64,000 nucleotides of DNA from Fidelibacterota bacterium (lineage in GTDB: Bacteria > Fidelibacterota > Marinisomatia > Marinisomatales > Marinisomataceae), in contig BPEH01000002.1 of the NCBI GenBank assembly GCA_019654715.1, positions 29,176 to 93,175 of the forward strand, read 5' to 3'. The notes under the pieces are model-generated. The model was given only the letters and a program-made list of their open reading frames with translations, searched no databases and was not told the DNA's origin. Below are positions 50,765 to 60,499 of this stretch, piece after piece. The stretch's first letter is position 1, and every line of letters begins with the position of its first letter. The position numbers and the translations under genes are program-made.

Positions 50765-52173
50765 TCATTACTTGATAAAAGACTTACTAATACCAATGCA
50801 GCAGCAGAAATAGCTAAAGCTGGAATAACAGCTTCATCAAGACTCCACTGATTTCCAAAATAGACTGTTGCAACTATTCCTGATAAAATTGAACATATAG
50901 CTCCATACTTCGTTGCTTTGTCCCAAAAGAATGCTGCTAATAATGTAGGAGTGATTGCTGTACCATAAATAGTAAATGCATAAAGCGCTTTTTCAAAGAT
51001 AGTTGTATCAGCAGCAAACATTCTTGAAACCCAATATGAAAAGAATCCCAATAATAGAACCAACATCCTACTTAAAAGCACAATGGTTTTATCAGAATAT
51101 TTACGATTTGAATATTTTAGATAAATATCATTAATTAAAATGGTTGTTGGAACAAGCAAAAATGAATCAGCTGTAGAAATAATAATACCTATTATTGTTG
51201 CAAGCATTAACGCTCCAATAAATGGTGGCAAGAAATTATAAGCTGCATAAATTAATACATGGGATTCTTTTTCTATATCAGTAATCATACTAGAACTAAT
51301 CCATGCATTTGCAACAATCAAAGATTCCAAAATAACAATCGCAAAAAATAATAGATAGGTTGCTTTTTTTACGGACTGCACTGATTCACTAGCAAAAAAT
51401 CTTTGATACATATTCGCATCACCAAGGATTAATAAAAAAGATGGTAGGGTAAAGTTTATAACATCTCGAAATGAAAGTACACCAAACAAAGACATATTAT
51501 TGCCTTCACTAGGTACATTTATCATGCCCTTATTTTGAAAATTAATATACATACCATCAAACCCTCCCGCCTGGAAGAAAAGAATTGGGAGTGCGATAAT
51601 AAAACAAGTGATCATCAGTATGCCATTTGCAACATCTGTATATGCAACGCTTAATAACCCAGCTAAAACAGTATATGCAACAATAAATAGTGCTGCTATT
51701 ATGGTTGCTTGATTCAAAGTCAGTCCACTACCCAAATTATCATGAAATATAGTATAAATTACTGCACCACCAGCATTAAACTGATAGCTAACAATCACTA
51801 GATAAGCAGCAAGGAGTGCAACAACAGATAGTATCATTGCTATATCACCAAATCTTGAACCAATAATTTCTGGAACAGTTAGTTTTTCAGAAGCTCTTGC
51901 TTTGCCAGCTATCTTTGTTAGTACTAATACACCTAACATGCCACCTATAGGTAACAAAAACCCAGATGCACCTATTTCAAAGGTTTTTCCTGCATTTCCA
52001 AGAACAGACCCTGTTCCCATCCATGTTGCTGCCATAGTACCAACAAGAACCCAAGTAGATAAAGATCTCCCTGCAACAGAGAAATCTTCTTGATTTTTGA
52101 TTGAATCTGATTTGCTAAAACCAATCAGAAGCAAACCGATTAAATAAATTCCAATGACAAGATAATAAATCAT
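50761..52173 (-). CDS. Sodium:solute symporter family (SSS) transporter
   Basis: A 470-residue protein with about 12-13 membrane helices. The SSS signature region is visible as SVAGRSLSTWVLVGTMAATW near the N-terminus and AAYLVIVSYQFNAGGAVIYT in the middle. AYTVLAGLLSVAYTDVANG is typical. Substrate cannot be read from sequence; pantothenate, proline or short carboxylate transporters are all similar. It diverges from the SDF carrier over 40 bp, so the two Na+-coupled carriers may share control. Confidence 0.85.
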   Translation of the reverse strand: MIYYLVIGIYLIGLLLIGFSKSDSIKNQEDFSVAGRSLSTWVLVGTMAATWMGTGSVLGNAGKTFEIGASGFLLPIGGMLGVLVLTKIAGKARASEKLTVPEIIGSRFGDIAMILSVVALLAAYLVIVSYQFNAGGAVIYTIFHDNLGSGLTLNQATIIAALFIVAYTVLAGLLSVAYTDVANGILMITCFIIALPILFFQAGGFDGMYINFQNKGMINVPSEGNNMSLFGVLSFRDVINFTLPSFLLILGDANMYQRFFASESVQSVKKATYLLFFAIVILESLIVANAWISSSMITDIEKESHVLIYAAYNFLPPFIGALMLATIIGIIISTADSFLLVPTTILINDIYLKYSNRKYSDKTIVLLSRMLVLLLGFFSYWVSRMFAADTTIFEKALYAFTIYGTAITPTLLAAFFWDKATKYGAICSILSGIVATVYFGNQWSLDEAVIPALAISAAALVLVSLLSSND

Positions 52174-52213
52174 TGAAATAATTTAATCATAATACATATA
52201 TTATTCTTAATTA

Positions 52214-53467
52214 ATGCAATTACACTGGAAAATAATAATAGGACTACTTCTTGGCACAGCTTATGGAATAGCGAGTGCTTTTGCTGGATGGTCAGAATTC
52301 ACATCGAATTTTATATCTCCATTTGGAACAATCTTTTTAAATCTTTTAAAATTAATTGCAGTACCACTAGTAATCTCTTCTCTAATTACAGGCGTTGCTT
52401 CACTATCAGATACCAGAAAATTGTCTCGTATTGGATTAAAAACAATTTTGTTATATGTTGCTACCACAGCAGTTGCAGTAAGTATTGGATTAATCTTGGT
52501 TAATGTTCTTGAACCTGGATCTGCCATACCAGAGACTTATCAAGAGACTTTAAGAAATGAATATGGAGACCAAGTAACTAGTAAACAAAATTTAGCTGAT
52601 TCTGTTCAAGAAAATAGAGGACCATTACAACCATTAGTAGATATGGTTCCAGGCAATATCTTTGCTGCTGCATCTAATAATAGCAATATGCTTCAAGTAG
52701 TATTTATATCAATCATTTTTGGTATTGCATTAATTGGAATTGATCGGAAATTTTCAAAACCTGTTTTGGAATTTCTCAAAGGAATCAACCAATTAATTAT
52801 AAAACTAGTAGAAATGATAATGTATTTTGCTCCTTATGGGGTATTCGCATTAATAGCCAAAACTATTAGTTCTGTTTCTGGTGATATGACTCAAATAGGG
52901 GGTATTTTATCTGCCCTATTATTTTACATGGGGGTTGTAATCGTTGGATTATTTATTCACATGGGAATCACTTACATTTCTATCCTTAAGCTTTTTACCA
53001 ATGTAAGCCTCAAACACTTCTTTAAATCTATTGGTCCAGTACAATTGGTAGCATTTTCAACAAGTTCAAGTGGAGCAACTTTGCCAGTAACAATGAAACG
53101 TTGTGAAAAAGATCTTGGAGTGTCAAAAGAAATATCATCTTTTGTACTACCATTAGGTGCTACAATTAATATGGATGGAACTGCATTATATCAAGGAGTA
53201 GCTGCTGTATTTATTGCTCAAGCCGTTGGAATGGATCTTACGCTTGCACATCAATTTACCATCGTAGCAACTGCTGTATTAGCATCAATCGGTACTGCTG
53301 CTGTTCCTGGAGCGGGCATTATTATGTTAGTTATTATTTTGGAAGCAATTAATGTTCCGAGTCAAGGAATAGCATTAATATTAGGTGTCGATAGAATCCT
53401 AGATATGATCGTACCACAACGAATGTTACAGGCGATGCTACAATTGCTTGTGCAATGGATTCTTTAG
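52214..53467 (+). CDS. Sodium:dicarboxylate/amino acid symporter (SDF/DAACS family)
   Basis: A 417-residue glutamate-transporter-fold carrier. Eight membrane helices and two hairpin loops are expected. The substrate-binding blocks are present: AFSTSSSGATLPVTM (HP1 serine-rich loop), PLGATINMDGTALYQG (NMDGT motif of TM7), GTAAVPGAGIIML (HP2) and GVDRILDMIVPQ (TM8). The TM8 GVDRILDM resembles glutamate/aspartate carriers, although a C4-dicarboxylate substrate is possible. It imports its substrate with Na+ or H+. Confidence 0.9.
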   Translation: MQLHWKIIIGLLLGTAYGIASAFAGWSEFTSNFISPFGTIFLNLLKLIAVPLVISSLITGVASLSDTRKLSRIGLKTILLYVATTAVAVSIGLILVNVLEPGSAIPETYQETLRNEYGDQVTSKQNLADSVQENRGPLQPLVDMVPGNIFAAASNNSNMLQVVFISIIFGIALIGIDRKFSKPVLEFLKGINQLIIKLVEMIMYFAPYGVFALIAKTISSVSGDMTQIGGILSALLFYMGVVIVGLFIHMGITYISILKLFTNVSLKHFFKSIGPVQLVAFSTSSSGATLPVTMKRCEKDLGVSKEISSFVLPLGATINMDGTALYQGVAAVFIAQAVGMDLTLAHQFTIVATAVLASIGTAAVPGAGIIMLVIILEAINVPSQGIALILGVDRILDMIVPQRMLQAMLQLLVQWIL

Positions 53468-53515
53468 AATTAAAAAAATAATCACTACTAATAAATTAAT
53501 GAATTAAACTTGGGT

Positions 53516-53752
53516 ATGAGAAAAATAATTATAACACTAGCACTAGGTTCTGTAATATCTTGTAGTGGTGGTGGATGGTCAAGCGATCAAAAGGATTATT
53601 TCGTAGATGTATGCAGCGGTGGAGGTTCTGTATCTGAATCTTACTGCAAATGTGTTCTAAAGAAAATAATAAGCGCTGGCTATACACCAGAGGATAATGT
53701 CCCTTCTTCAGCAATAGAAAGATATGCACAACAATGTGCTTACTTATTATAA
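53516..53752 (+). CDS. Small cysteine-rich lipoprotein
   Basis: A 78-residue secreted protein. The signal peptide ends in a lipobox, LGSVISC, so the mature form starts at Cys and should be lipidated by Lgt and cut by LspA. The mature part has further cysteines (DVCSGGGSVSESYCKCVLKK and QQCAYLL) that could form two disulfides, and an EF-hand-unlike glycine/serine stretch. I start at ATG 53516; a TTG at 53510 is also in frame. No known domain was recognised. It follows the SDF gene by 48 bp and converges with hflX. Confidence 0.7.
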   Translation: MRKIIITLALGSVISCSGGGWSSDQKDYFVDVCSGGGSVSESYCKCVLKKIISAGYTPEDNVPSSAIERYAQQCAYLL

Positions 53753-53764
53753 ATTAAATAGTAT

Positions 53765-54850
53765 TTAGAATTTTTTATAATGTTCTTTAATTGTCGCTTT
53801 GATATCTGATAACTGTAAAGATCTGGTTGCAGAAACCATAATAGATTCGGGAAAAGAATTTTTTAAATACTTTATTTTATCTTCATCAACAAGGTCAATT
53901 TTATTAAATACATACTGATAAGGGATTTTTTCTGCTCTAATTTCGGTTAATACGCTCTGTATTGTATCAATTTCATTGTATAAATCGCTTGAATTGGCAT
54001 CCAAAATAATTAGCAATAAATTTGAATCCACTACCTCTTGCAGAGTAGATTTAAAACTTGCTATCAAATTATTCGGAAGATTCCTAATAAAACCAACTGT
54101 ATCGCTTAATAAAATATAATTTGATTCACCAATAAAAAGACGTCTTACAGTTGTATCTAAGGTAGCAAACAATTGATTCTTGATTACAACATCACTTTTA
54201 GTCAAAGATTTCATCAAAGATGATTTACCAACATTGGTATACCCTACTAAAGAAGTTCGGAAAAAATTCTTTCTTTTCTTACTTTGAACTTCTCGTTCAG
54301 AATCAATACGTTTTAACCTCTTCTTAAGAAGAGATATTCTCTTTCTTAAAATTCTTCTATCTACCTCAATCTGTGTTTCTCCAGCACCTGCCCTTGTACC
54401 AAATCCACCCATTTGCCTTTCAAGGTGCGTCCACATCCTTGTTAGCCTTGGAAGTTGGTATTGCAATCTGGCCAACTCAACTTGAGTCTTAGATTCTTTA
54501 GATTTCGCATTATTATAAAATATTTCTAAAATCACCCCGCTTCTATCTATAAACTTTAAGTTTTTATTTAATTTTTGAAAATTCTTTATCTGTACAGGAG
54601 TTAAATCTTCATCGAATATTATATAATCTATCTTTAAGGCTGTTGCTTGTTCTACAATTTGTTTTGCCTTACCAGATCCAACAAAATAAGATGAATTAAT
54701 ATTTTTTAGATTCTGCTTAATGGTTCCAGAAACATCTAATCCAAGTGTATTTACTAATAAAGATAATTCTTCTATGCTATGATTATAGTTTTTGTTACGA
54801 TTCCAAATTCTTGGAGCTACTAATAAAGCTTTTTCTTTTCTAGAATGCAT
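53765..54850 (-). CDS. hflX: Ribosome-associated GTPase HflX
   Basis: A 361-residue GTPase that splits stalled ribosomes. The N-terminal HflX domain includes LARLQYQLPRLTRMWTHLER, and the linker signature GFGTRAGAGETQIEVDRR follows. The G domain has G1 GYTNVGKSSLM, G3 DTVGFIRNLP and G4 NKIDLVDE. It is slightly short of the family average, with little after the G domain. It overlaps the BatA-like gene by 11 nt. Confidence 0.94.
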   Translation of the reverse strand: MHSRKEKALLVAPRIWNRNKNYNHSIEELSLLVNTLGLDVSGTIKQNLKNINSSYFVGSGKAKQIVEQATALKIDYIIFDEDLTPVQIKNFQKLNKNLKFIDRSGVILEIFYNNAKSKESKTQVELARLQYQLPRLTRMWTHLERQMGGFGTRAGAGETQIEVDRRILRKRISLLKKRLKRIDSEREVQSKKRKNFFRTSLVGYTNVGKSSLMKSLTKSDVVIKNQLFATLDTTVRRLFIGESNYILLSDTVGFIRNLPNNLIASFKSTLQEVVDSNLLLIILDANSSDLYNEIDTIQSVLTEIRAEKIPYQYVFNKIDLVDEDKIKYLKNSFPESIMVSATRSLQLSDIKATIKEHYKKF

Positions 54851-55925
54851 TCGAAATCATTTTTTGAAATAATATTCTATCAAGAATATCCGATAAAACC
54901 GATTTAAAATCTGCATTTGACCAATCTGAATTTATTTTTGTTGTTATAAAAAATATTTTTCCATTCAAAACTTCTTTTTCTAATAATAATGGATCATCTG
55001 TAGAAAAAGAAATTTTGGAAAACAAATTTTCATCATTTTCTAACTGAACATACCGATAAATTTTTGACTTAGTAAATATCTCATCAATCCCTAAAAAATC
55101 TTTATTAACAAAATTAATATTCTCAATTGTAAAAAATTGATTTCGTGATGACCCTCTGACCGCTTTTATATCTGGATAATCTAAACTATATATCAAATCC
55201 TTATTATTCCCAAAACTAGAACTGAGGAAAACTATTATAAATCCATTATTCAACAAAAATTTCTGCAAGTCTACCACTGACTGGTTTGACAAATTATCAA
55301 TATCATTTAAAATAATAATTTCTTTATCTTGAAAATTATATTTTTGGAATTCATCGTATATAAAATTTTCATTGGTAATAAAATCTTTGTTAAATAAAAA
55401 AGAATGGTTCTCTAAAATGCTTTGATTTGGAAAAAATGATCCAATTTTGATATTCTTTTTCTCAGGAATTGAATGATAAAGACTTGTAATGACATTGCTT
55501 CTATGTAAAAACGAAATTTGAAAAAGGCTATCGCTGTTATTTAAAGGCAAAGATCCGTTGATAATCTGAGTAGAATCAATATTAATAATATTTAGCGTCT
55601 CATAAATGGTAGAACCATTAGATATTAACATATTAATATTATCAACTTCTGGATTTTTTATATCAATTTTTAACTGATAAGCTAGGGAATCAGCATTCAT
55701 TATATCATAATCATTGAAATTTAAATCATATAAAAAAGATGACTCATCAAATGATTCCGAAGATTGATTTATATGAGGTTTTGCTAGAAATAAACAAAGA
55801 AGTATAATTGATATGAATTGAATATAGAAATAAGACTTAGATATAAGATTATTTTTTAGTAAATAAATTGGAACTAAAATAAAGATTAGACACCAAAGAA
55901 TTTCTACATGATCAAAAGACATCAT
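54840..55925 (-). CDS. Membrane protein with BatA-like N-terminus, no von Willebrand motif
   Basis: A 361-residue protein. Two closely spaced membrane helices (about 7-23 and 31-46) are followed by a long polar domain, and the end (SVLSDILDRILFQKMI) resembles the C-terminal region of large BatA/aerotolerance-type proteins. The N-terminal FDHVEILWCLIFILVPIYLL is the usual 'F..P..L..L' opening of that group. No MIDAS (DxSxS) motif is seen, and a middle stretch (KEIIILNDIDNLSNQSVVDL) looks like a degenerate Rossmann-like domain of the glutamine-amidotransferase kind found in such proteins. Function unknown; cotranscribed with PASTA and hflX genes. Confidence 0.55.
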   Translation of the reverse strand: MMSFDHVEILWCLIFILVPIYLLKNNLISKSYFYIQFISIILLCLFLAKPHINQSSESFDESSFLYDLNFNDYDIMNADSLAYQLKIDIKNPEVDNINMLISNGSTIYETLNIINIDSTQIINGSLPLNNSDSLFQISFLHRSNVITSLYHSIPEKKNIKIGSFFPNQSILENHSFLFNKDFITNENFIYDEFQKYNFQDKEIIILNDIDNLSNQSVVDLQKFLLNNGFIIVFLSSSFGNNKDLIYSLDYPDIKAVRGSSRNQFFTIENINFVNKDFLGIDEIFTKSKIYRYVQLENDENLFSKISFSTDDPLLLEKEVLNGKIFFITTKINSDWSNADFKSVLSDILDRILFQKMISNAF

Positions 55926-56641
55926 TATTTACTAATAATTAGGTTAATTCTACTATTTTGGGAAACTTTTGTACCTTCTTTTGGATTCTGATTCAAAATA
56001 ATATTTGGTACTGACTTTTTGTAATCAACAAACTTAATAGATCCTTCTTTTAAATTTGAATTCTCTATTTTTTCTAGACCTTCGCTATAAAATAAACCAA
56101 TTAAATTTGGTACTGCTACAAAATCGTTTGGTGCTAATCCTCTACTTACTTCTAATCTCATTCCGAAGCCTTTTCTAATACTATCTAAAGCTGTAGGAGA
56201 TTGCCATGAAATAATTCCTTTTGGATAATTCGGATTAAAAGAATAATAAACTGAATCAATTTCTATGCCAAGTTGGTTTAATTCTATCTCTGAAGCTCTT
56301 AGAGTTTTTCCTAGCAAATCAGGCACCAATACTTTTTTGTTTAGATGCGTAATTTTGAGTTTAATTTCTCTACCTGACTTTACTTCTTTTCCAGCTGCTG
56401 GGTATTGTTCAAGTACAATATTTGGATTAATATCATTAGTAAAAATTGTATCAGCAATCACAATTTCTACGCCTTCTGATTTAGTTATAGATTTTGCTTC
56501 ATTAATATCTAAACCTCCTAGATTAGGCGTAAAAACAGTATTCTTCTCATTGATATAAAGTGGCATTAGGAAATAATTAAATAATGCTACTAACAATAGA
56601 CCAGTAGCGATGAAAATTCCGATTTCTTTAATAAGCTTCAT
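55925..56641 (-). CDS. Membrane-anchored PASTA-domain protein
   Basis: A 238-residue bitopic protein. One membrane helix (about 7-27) is followed by three PASTA repeats (FTPNLGGLDINEA, VPDLLGKTLRASEIELNQL and VPNLIGLFYSEGLEKI). PASTA domains bind peptidoglycan or muropeptides in the periplasm. There is no kinase domain, so this is not a PknB-type receptor. A wall-sensing or scaffolding role is possible. It starts next to the fmt stop and ends at the BatA-like start. The dcw FtsI also carries a PASTA domain. Confidence 0.85.
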   Translation of the reverse strand: MKLIKEIGIFIATGLLLVALFNYFLMPLYINEKNTVFTPNLGGLDINEAKSITKSEGVEIVIADTIFTNDINPNIVLEQYPAAGKEVKSGREIKLKITHLNKKVLVPDLLGKTLRASEIELNQLGIEIDSVYYSFNPNYPKGIISWQSPTALDSIRKGFGMRLEVSRGLAPNDFVAVPNLIGLFYSEGLEKIENSNLKEGSIKFVDYKKSVPNIILNQNPKEGTKVSQNSRINLIISK

Positions 56642-57565
56642 TTAACCAAGTATAACATTTTCTAGATTAGATATCCCTATCATAAAATCTTTTGAAGACA
56701 TTCTTCTTTTTCCTTCTATTTGAACTTCGTAAACTTTTAATGAACCTGAAAGGCATGTAACTTCAAAACAAGTTTTAGATAAATTAATTATTTTTCCAAC
56801 TTCTTTATAATTTACCCCTTTTGCCATTTTTGCCTCAAATATTTTCAGTCTTTTTCCATCAATCATAGTATAAGCTCCAGGATATGGACTGAATGCTTTA
56901 ACCTGAGCATCAATTGTAGTCAAATCTTGATTCCAATCAATAATATGTTCTTCTTTCTTAATTTTTGGAGCTAAAGTAACAAGCTTTTCATCTTGTGTGA
57001 TTGGAGAAATATCTCCTCTAGAATATTTTTCAATAGATTCGACAATAAGTTGTGCTCCTATATTGCTTAATTTTGATGATAGACTTCCATAATTATCATT
57101 ATCTGAAATCTCACATTCTTTTTGCATCAATATTTTTCCAGTATCAACTTTAGGCTCTATAAGAAAGGTTGAAATTCCAGTAATTTTATCGTGATTAAGA
57201 ATTGATCTCTGGATTGGTGCAGCTCCTCTATATTTTGGCAATAGAGAAGAGTGTAAATTAATTGCTCCCATCGTTGGAATATTCAATAACAACTTTGGTA
57301 ATATCTTATAAGCAACTACAACAAATAGATCAGGTTTTAAATCTTTTAATTCTTGAACAAAATCTTTGTTTTCCAAATTCTCAACCTGTATTACATTAAT
57401 TTTTAATTTATCAGCTAATATCTTTACTGGCGTATCTGAAAAATGTCTTCCTCTACCCATTTTCTTTGAGGAATTTGTCACAACAGAAACTATATCAAAG
57501 GAAGCGTTACATTTTTCAAGTGTAGGATTTGAAAACTCTGTGTTTCCGAAAAAAATTATTTTCAT
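56642..57565 (-). CDS. fmt: Methionyl-tRNA formyltransferase
   Basis: Adds a formyl group to initiator Met-tRNA. The N-terminal formyltransferase domain has IIFFGNTEFSNPTLE and the catalytic INLHSSLLPKYRGAAPIQ. The catalytic aspartate is in IEPKVDTGKILMQ. A C-terminal OB-like domain starts near KAFSPYPGAYTMIDGKR. Length 307 is normal. It is followed by the PASTA gene and preceded by def, whose product removes the formyl group later. Confidence 0.95.
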   Translation of the reverse strand: MKIIFFGNTEFSNPTLEKCNASFDIVSVVTNSSKKMGRGRHFSDTPVKILADKLKINVIQVENLENKDFVQELKDLKPDLFVVVAYKILPKLLLNIPTMGAINLHSSLLPKYRGAAPIQRSILNHDKITGISTFLIEPKVDTGKILMQKECEISDNDNYGSLSSKLSNIGAQLIVESIEKYSRGDISPITQDEKLVTLAPKIKKEEHIIDWNQDLTTIDAQVKAFSPYPGAYTMIDGKRLKIFEAKMAKGVNYKEVGKIINLSKTCFEVTCLSGSLKVYEVQIEGKRRMSSKDFMIGISNLENVILG

Positions 57566-57569
57566 AAAG

Positions 57570-58091
57570 TTATTTGGTGTTTTCTGCCCTCATCAGTTCA
57601 AGAGCTTTACCATGCTTAAGTAAATCAGCAGGAGTGGCATAATCGGTAATTAATTTCCCGTCTAGATGATCATTCTCATGTTGAATTATTCTTGCTAATA
57701 GACCAGAAAAATTTGTTGAATGTTTGTTTAAATCTCTATCAAGATATTTGTACCTGATTGACTCATACCTTTCAACATTAATTCTTATTTCTGGAAGAGA
57801 TAAGCAGCCTTCTGAATCAACATCAGAACCAACAGTATTATCAACTCTCCCATTAATAAATACCAAAGGTTTGTTAGACTCTTCATCAGATTCTTCCATA
57901 TGTGATATATCGACAACAAATATTCTCTTGTCAATTCCAATTTGGTTTGATGCTAGCCCTATACCATCAAATTCATACATTGTATCAAATAAATCTTGGA
58001 TTAAAGAATCAATATTTGAAAAATCAGTTATATCAGAAGATACCTTTCTTAAAACAGGGTGACCATATGTTACCACTTTTTTAACTGCCAT
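57570..58091 (-). CDS. def: Peptide deformylase
   Basis: A 173-residue iron/zinc metallopeptidase that removes the N-formyl group from new proteins. All three motifs are present: GIGLASNQIG (motif 1), EGCLSLPE (motif 2, metal Cys) and QHENDHLDGKL (motif 3, HExxH). A short C-terminal tail follows. It sits 4 bp before fmt, a very common pair, and overlaps the yajC stop by 11 nt. Confidence 0.95.
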   Translation of the reverse strand: MAVKKVVTYGHPVLRKVSSDITDFSNIDSLIQDLFDTMYEFDGIGLASNQIGIDKRIFVVDISHMEESDEESNKPLVFINGRVDNTVGSDVDSEGCLSLPEIRINVERYESIRYKYLDRDLNKHSTNFSGLLARIIQHENDHLDGKLITDYATPADLLKHGKALELMRAENTK

Positions 58092-58410
58092 CTGATTCTT
58101 TCTTATTCAGATTAGATAATTGGCTTATAGCAACAGTATCAACAGTAATTTCGCTATTATTTGATACCCTTAAGACTACTTTGTTATTTTTAACTTGAAT
58201 TACTTTTCCGTGAATTCCGCCAATAGTAATTACCCTATCTCCTTTCTTAAGATCTGATTGCATTTGCTTCAAATTTTCTTGCTTTTTCATATTAGGTCTT
58301 AACATAAAATACCAAATAACAAAAAATATCAGAAAAAATGGTAATTGAGCCAACAAAGCATCAAAAAATGTCGACTGTGATTCCTGAATTATTAGTTTAT
58401 TTATTAACAT
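58081..58410 (-). CDS. yajC: Preprotein translocase accessory subunit YajC
   Basis: A 109-residue inner-membrane protein. It has one membrane helix (about 22-42, LPFFLIFFVIWYFMLRP) with the conserved RPNMKKQE that follows it. The cytoplasmic domain has LKKGDRVITIGGIHGKVIQV, typical of YajC, which associates with SecDF. The short gap to the upstream YfhO-like gene (14 bp) suggests readthrough from the glycan cluster. No secD or secF lies in the window. Confidence 0.92.
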   Translation of the reverse strand: MLINKLIIQESQSTFFDALLAQLPFFLIFFVIWYFMLRPNMKKQENLKQMQSDLKKGDRVITIGGIHGKVIQVKNNKVVLRVSNNSEITVDTVAISQLSNLNKKESDGS

Positions 58411-58424
58411 ACAGCAAAGTTAGT

Positions 58425-60499
58425 TTAGCTATTCTCTTTTAACAAGCGCATTGCGAATGGTACTGCTAATAAAAAAAGTATTAATATCACAATACTATTA
58501 GATAAGACATGTAAATATTTAAAACTTTTTGATTCATATTTGAATTGAATTTGATGCTTACCGGCATCAACTATTACGCCCTCTTAAAACATTATTCACT
58601 TGAAAAGTTTTAGATGGCTTATTATCAACAGTAAGCTTCCACCGCTGTGGATAATAAATTTCACTTACCACTAAAAATGATTTATCAGTTGTTTCAACAT
58701 CAATGGTTAATTGATGGATATCCCAATCAATATTCAAAACCTTTCCTTTTGTAAATTGCTGTGAATCCAATTCTTTTACAATAGCAGTGTCTTCTGGATA
58801 AAATGGATTATTTTTTAAATATTCATATAAATCTTCTTTAACAATCTTATTAACAAACCAAGCTCTATCAAGATTATTTTTAATTTTATAAATTTTTAAA
58901 TCCATATTCCCCATAACAGACCTATAAGGAACAGTATTCACTAATTTGAATTGATTAGAATCTTTGAATTCATTTGGACTTAGTATATATCTGACATTTA
59001 AAAATTGTAAAAATGGAAAATAAGATAGATTATCAGAACTGCTTAATAAATCATTATAGTGTCTAAACTTTGCAGGATGATAACCTCCAACAGATTCGAT
59101 TCCATAGAACTTTAGTTTTGGATCTTGAAAAAGACGACCAACAGGATATACTCTGTATAAATCGGAATCATTTTTTAAAAAATCAATCAATTCATCTTCA
59201 ACGAAAAAAGAATCAAACTTTTTATTAGAAATTAATTGTGATTTTTGACCTGAATTCTTATCAGGATTAATAATATTATTATCAATTCTATAAATATCTA
59301 AAACAGAAATAGCCAAAAATGTAAGAATAAGATATTTTGCCTTGATGTCTCTTAGATTCAATCGTTCGACCATATCCACTAAACCAAATCCTGCTAATAC
59401 ATAGAGACAGAAGTTACTTATAATCAAAATCATACTTGGAACACGAAACTTGTCAAAAAATGGGAAAAAATTATAAAACAGGTCAAATATGATACTAAAA
59501 TATTTCCCAAATGAAAGCAGGATAGATAAAATTAAAATTGATCCAAAAAATATTCTTCGATTATCAAGATTCAAAAACGATAATAATGCAAATAGTAGAA
59601 CAAAAAATCCAACATAGTTTGGATAATCAGTAAATGGCATAAATCCAGAATAATTCTCGCCTCCAAACCCATAATAATAAGGAAAAAGATAGGTCATCAA
59701 TTCTTTAGGATGCATTGACCAATTTGTTGCATAATCATAACCTAACATCCCTCCAGATCTAATCGATTCAGATGTGTATTCTAATGATGGATAATATATA
59801 TGTGAGGATAAAAGAAAACCAATTATGCATGCAACAACAAAGGAAATGACATATTTATAGTTTATAACTTTATTCTTGATATAATAACAATCATGATATA
59901 AAAAATAAGCACCAAACAACATCCAAGAATAATAGGCTATCTGAATATGGCCTCTTTGAAGCTGCAAACCAATCAATAACGCAAGAATCAATGCATTCCT
60001 TAAGGATGTATTGCGATATAAATTGTTTATCGCATAAATAATCCAAGGAATATAGGCTGCTGTCATCATTTGGCTACCATGCCCAAAGACAATCATAGTA
60101 ATTAAGAATGGATTTAGCATCCATAGTAGACTAATTGAAAAAGATATCAACGAATTCATTTTAAATTGCTTCATTAATAAATACATACCCATCGCAGAAA
60201 AAATCAGATGAATAAATTGGATGCCATTGTCAGAAAATCCTAACCAAGTTAAAATGGTGGTTGGAATATATAACTGATTGATATAAGTAAAAGCTTCAAC
60301 CGTTGGCATTCCAGAAAAAATCCAAGGCTGCCATAAAGGCCACTTTCCCTATTTTATCTTTATATATATCTAGTATATGATTAATAGCATATGGATTGAG
60401 TGTATCTCCAGAACCAAAAGTATTGTTTTGAAAAATAACAGGATAAAATAATATTGCCACTGCTAAGAAATAAAAGAATAGTAAAAGATATTTATTCAT
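58425..60499 (-). CDS. YfhO-family multi-pass membrane protein (two frameshifts)
   Basis: A GT-C-like membrane protein of about 690 residues, related to Bacillus YfhO, which modifies teichoic acid with sugars. The N-terminal helix is followed by FGSGDTLNPYA and, after a frame change near 60305, WQPWIFSGMPTVEAF, the usual first-loop aspartate/glutamate region. About a dozen helices come next, including WMLNPFLITMIVFGHGSQM. A C-terminal extracytoplasmic domain follows. A second frame change near 58585 leads to GVIVDAGKHQIQFKYESKSF and a last helix ending LLKENS. No acceptor can be inferred; it neighbours a flippase and glycosyltransferases. Confidence 0.78.
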
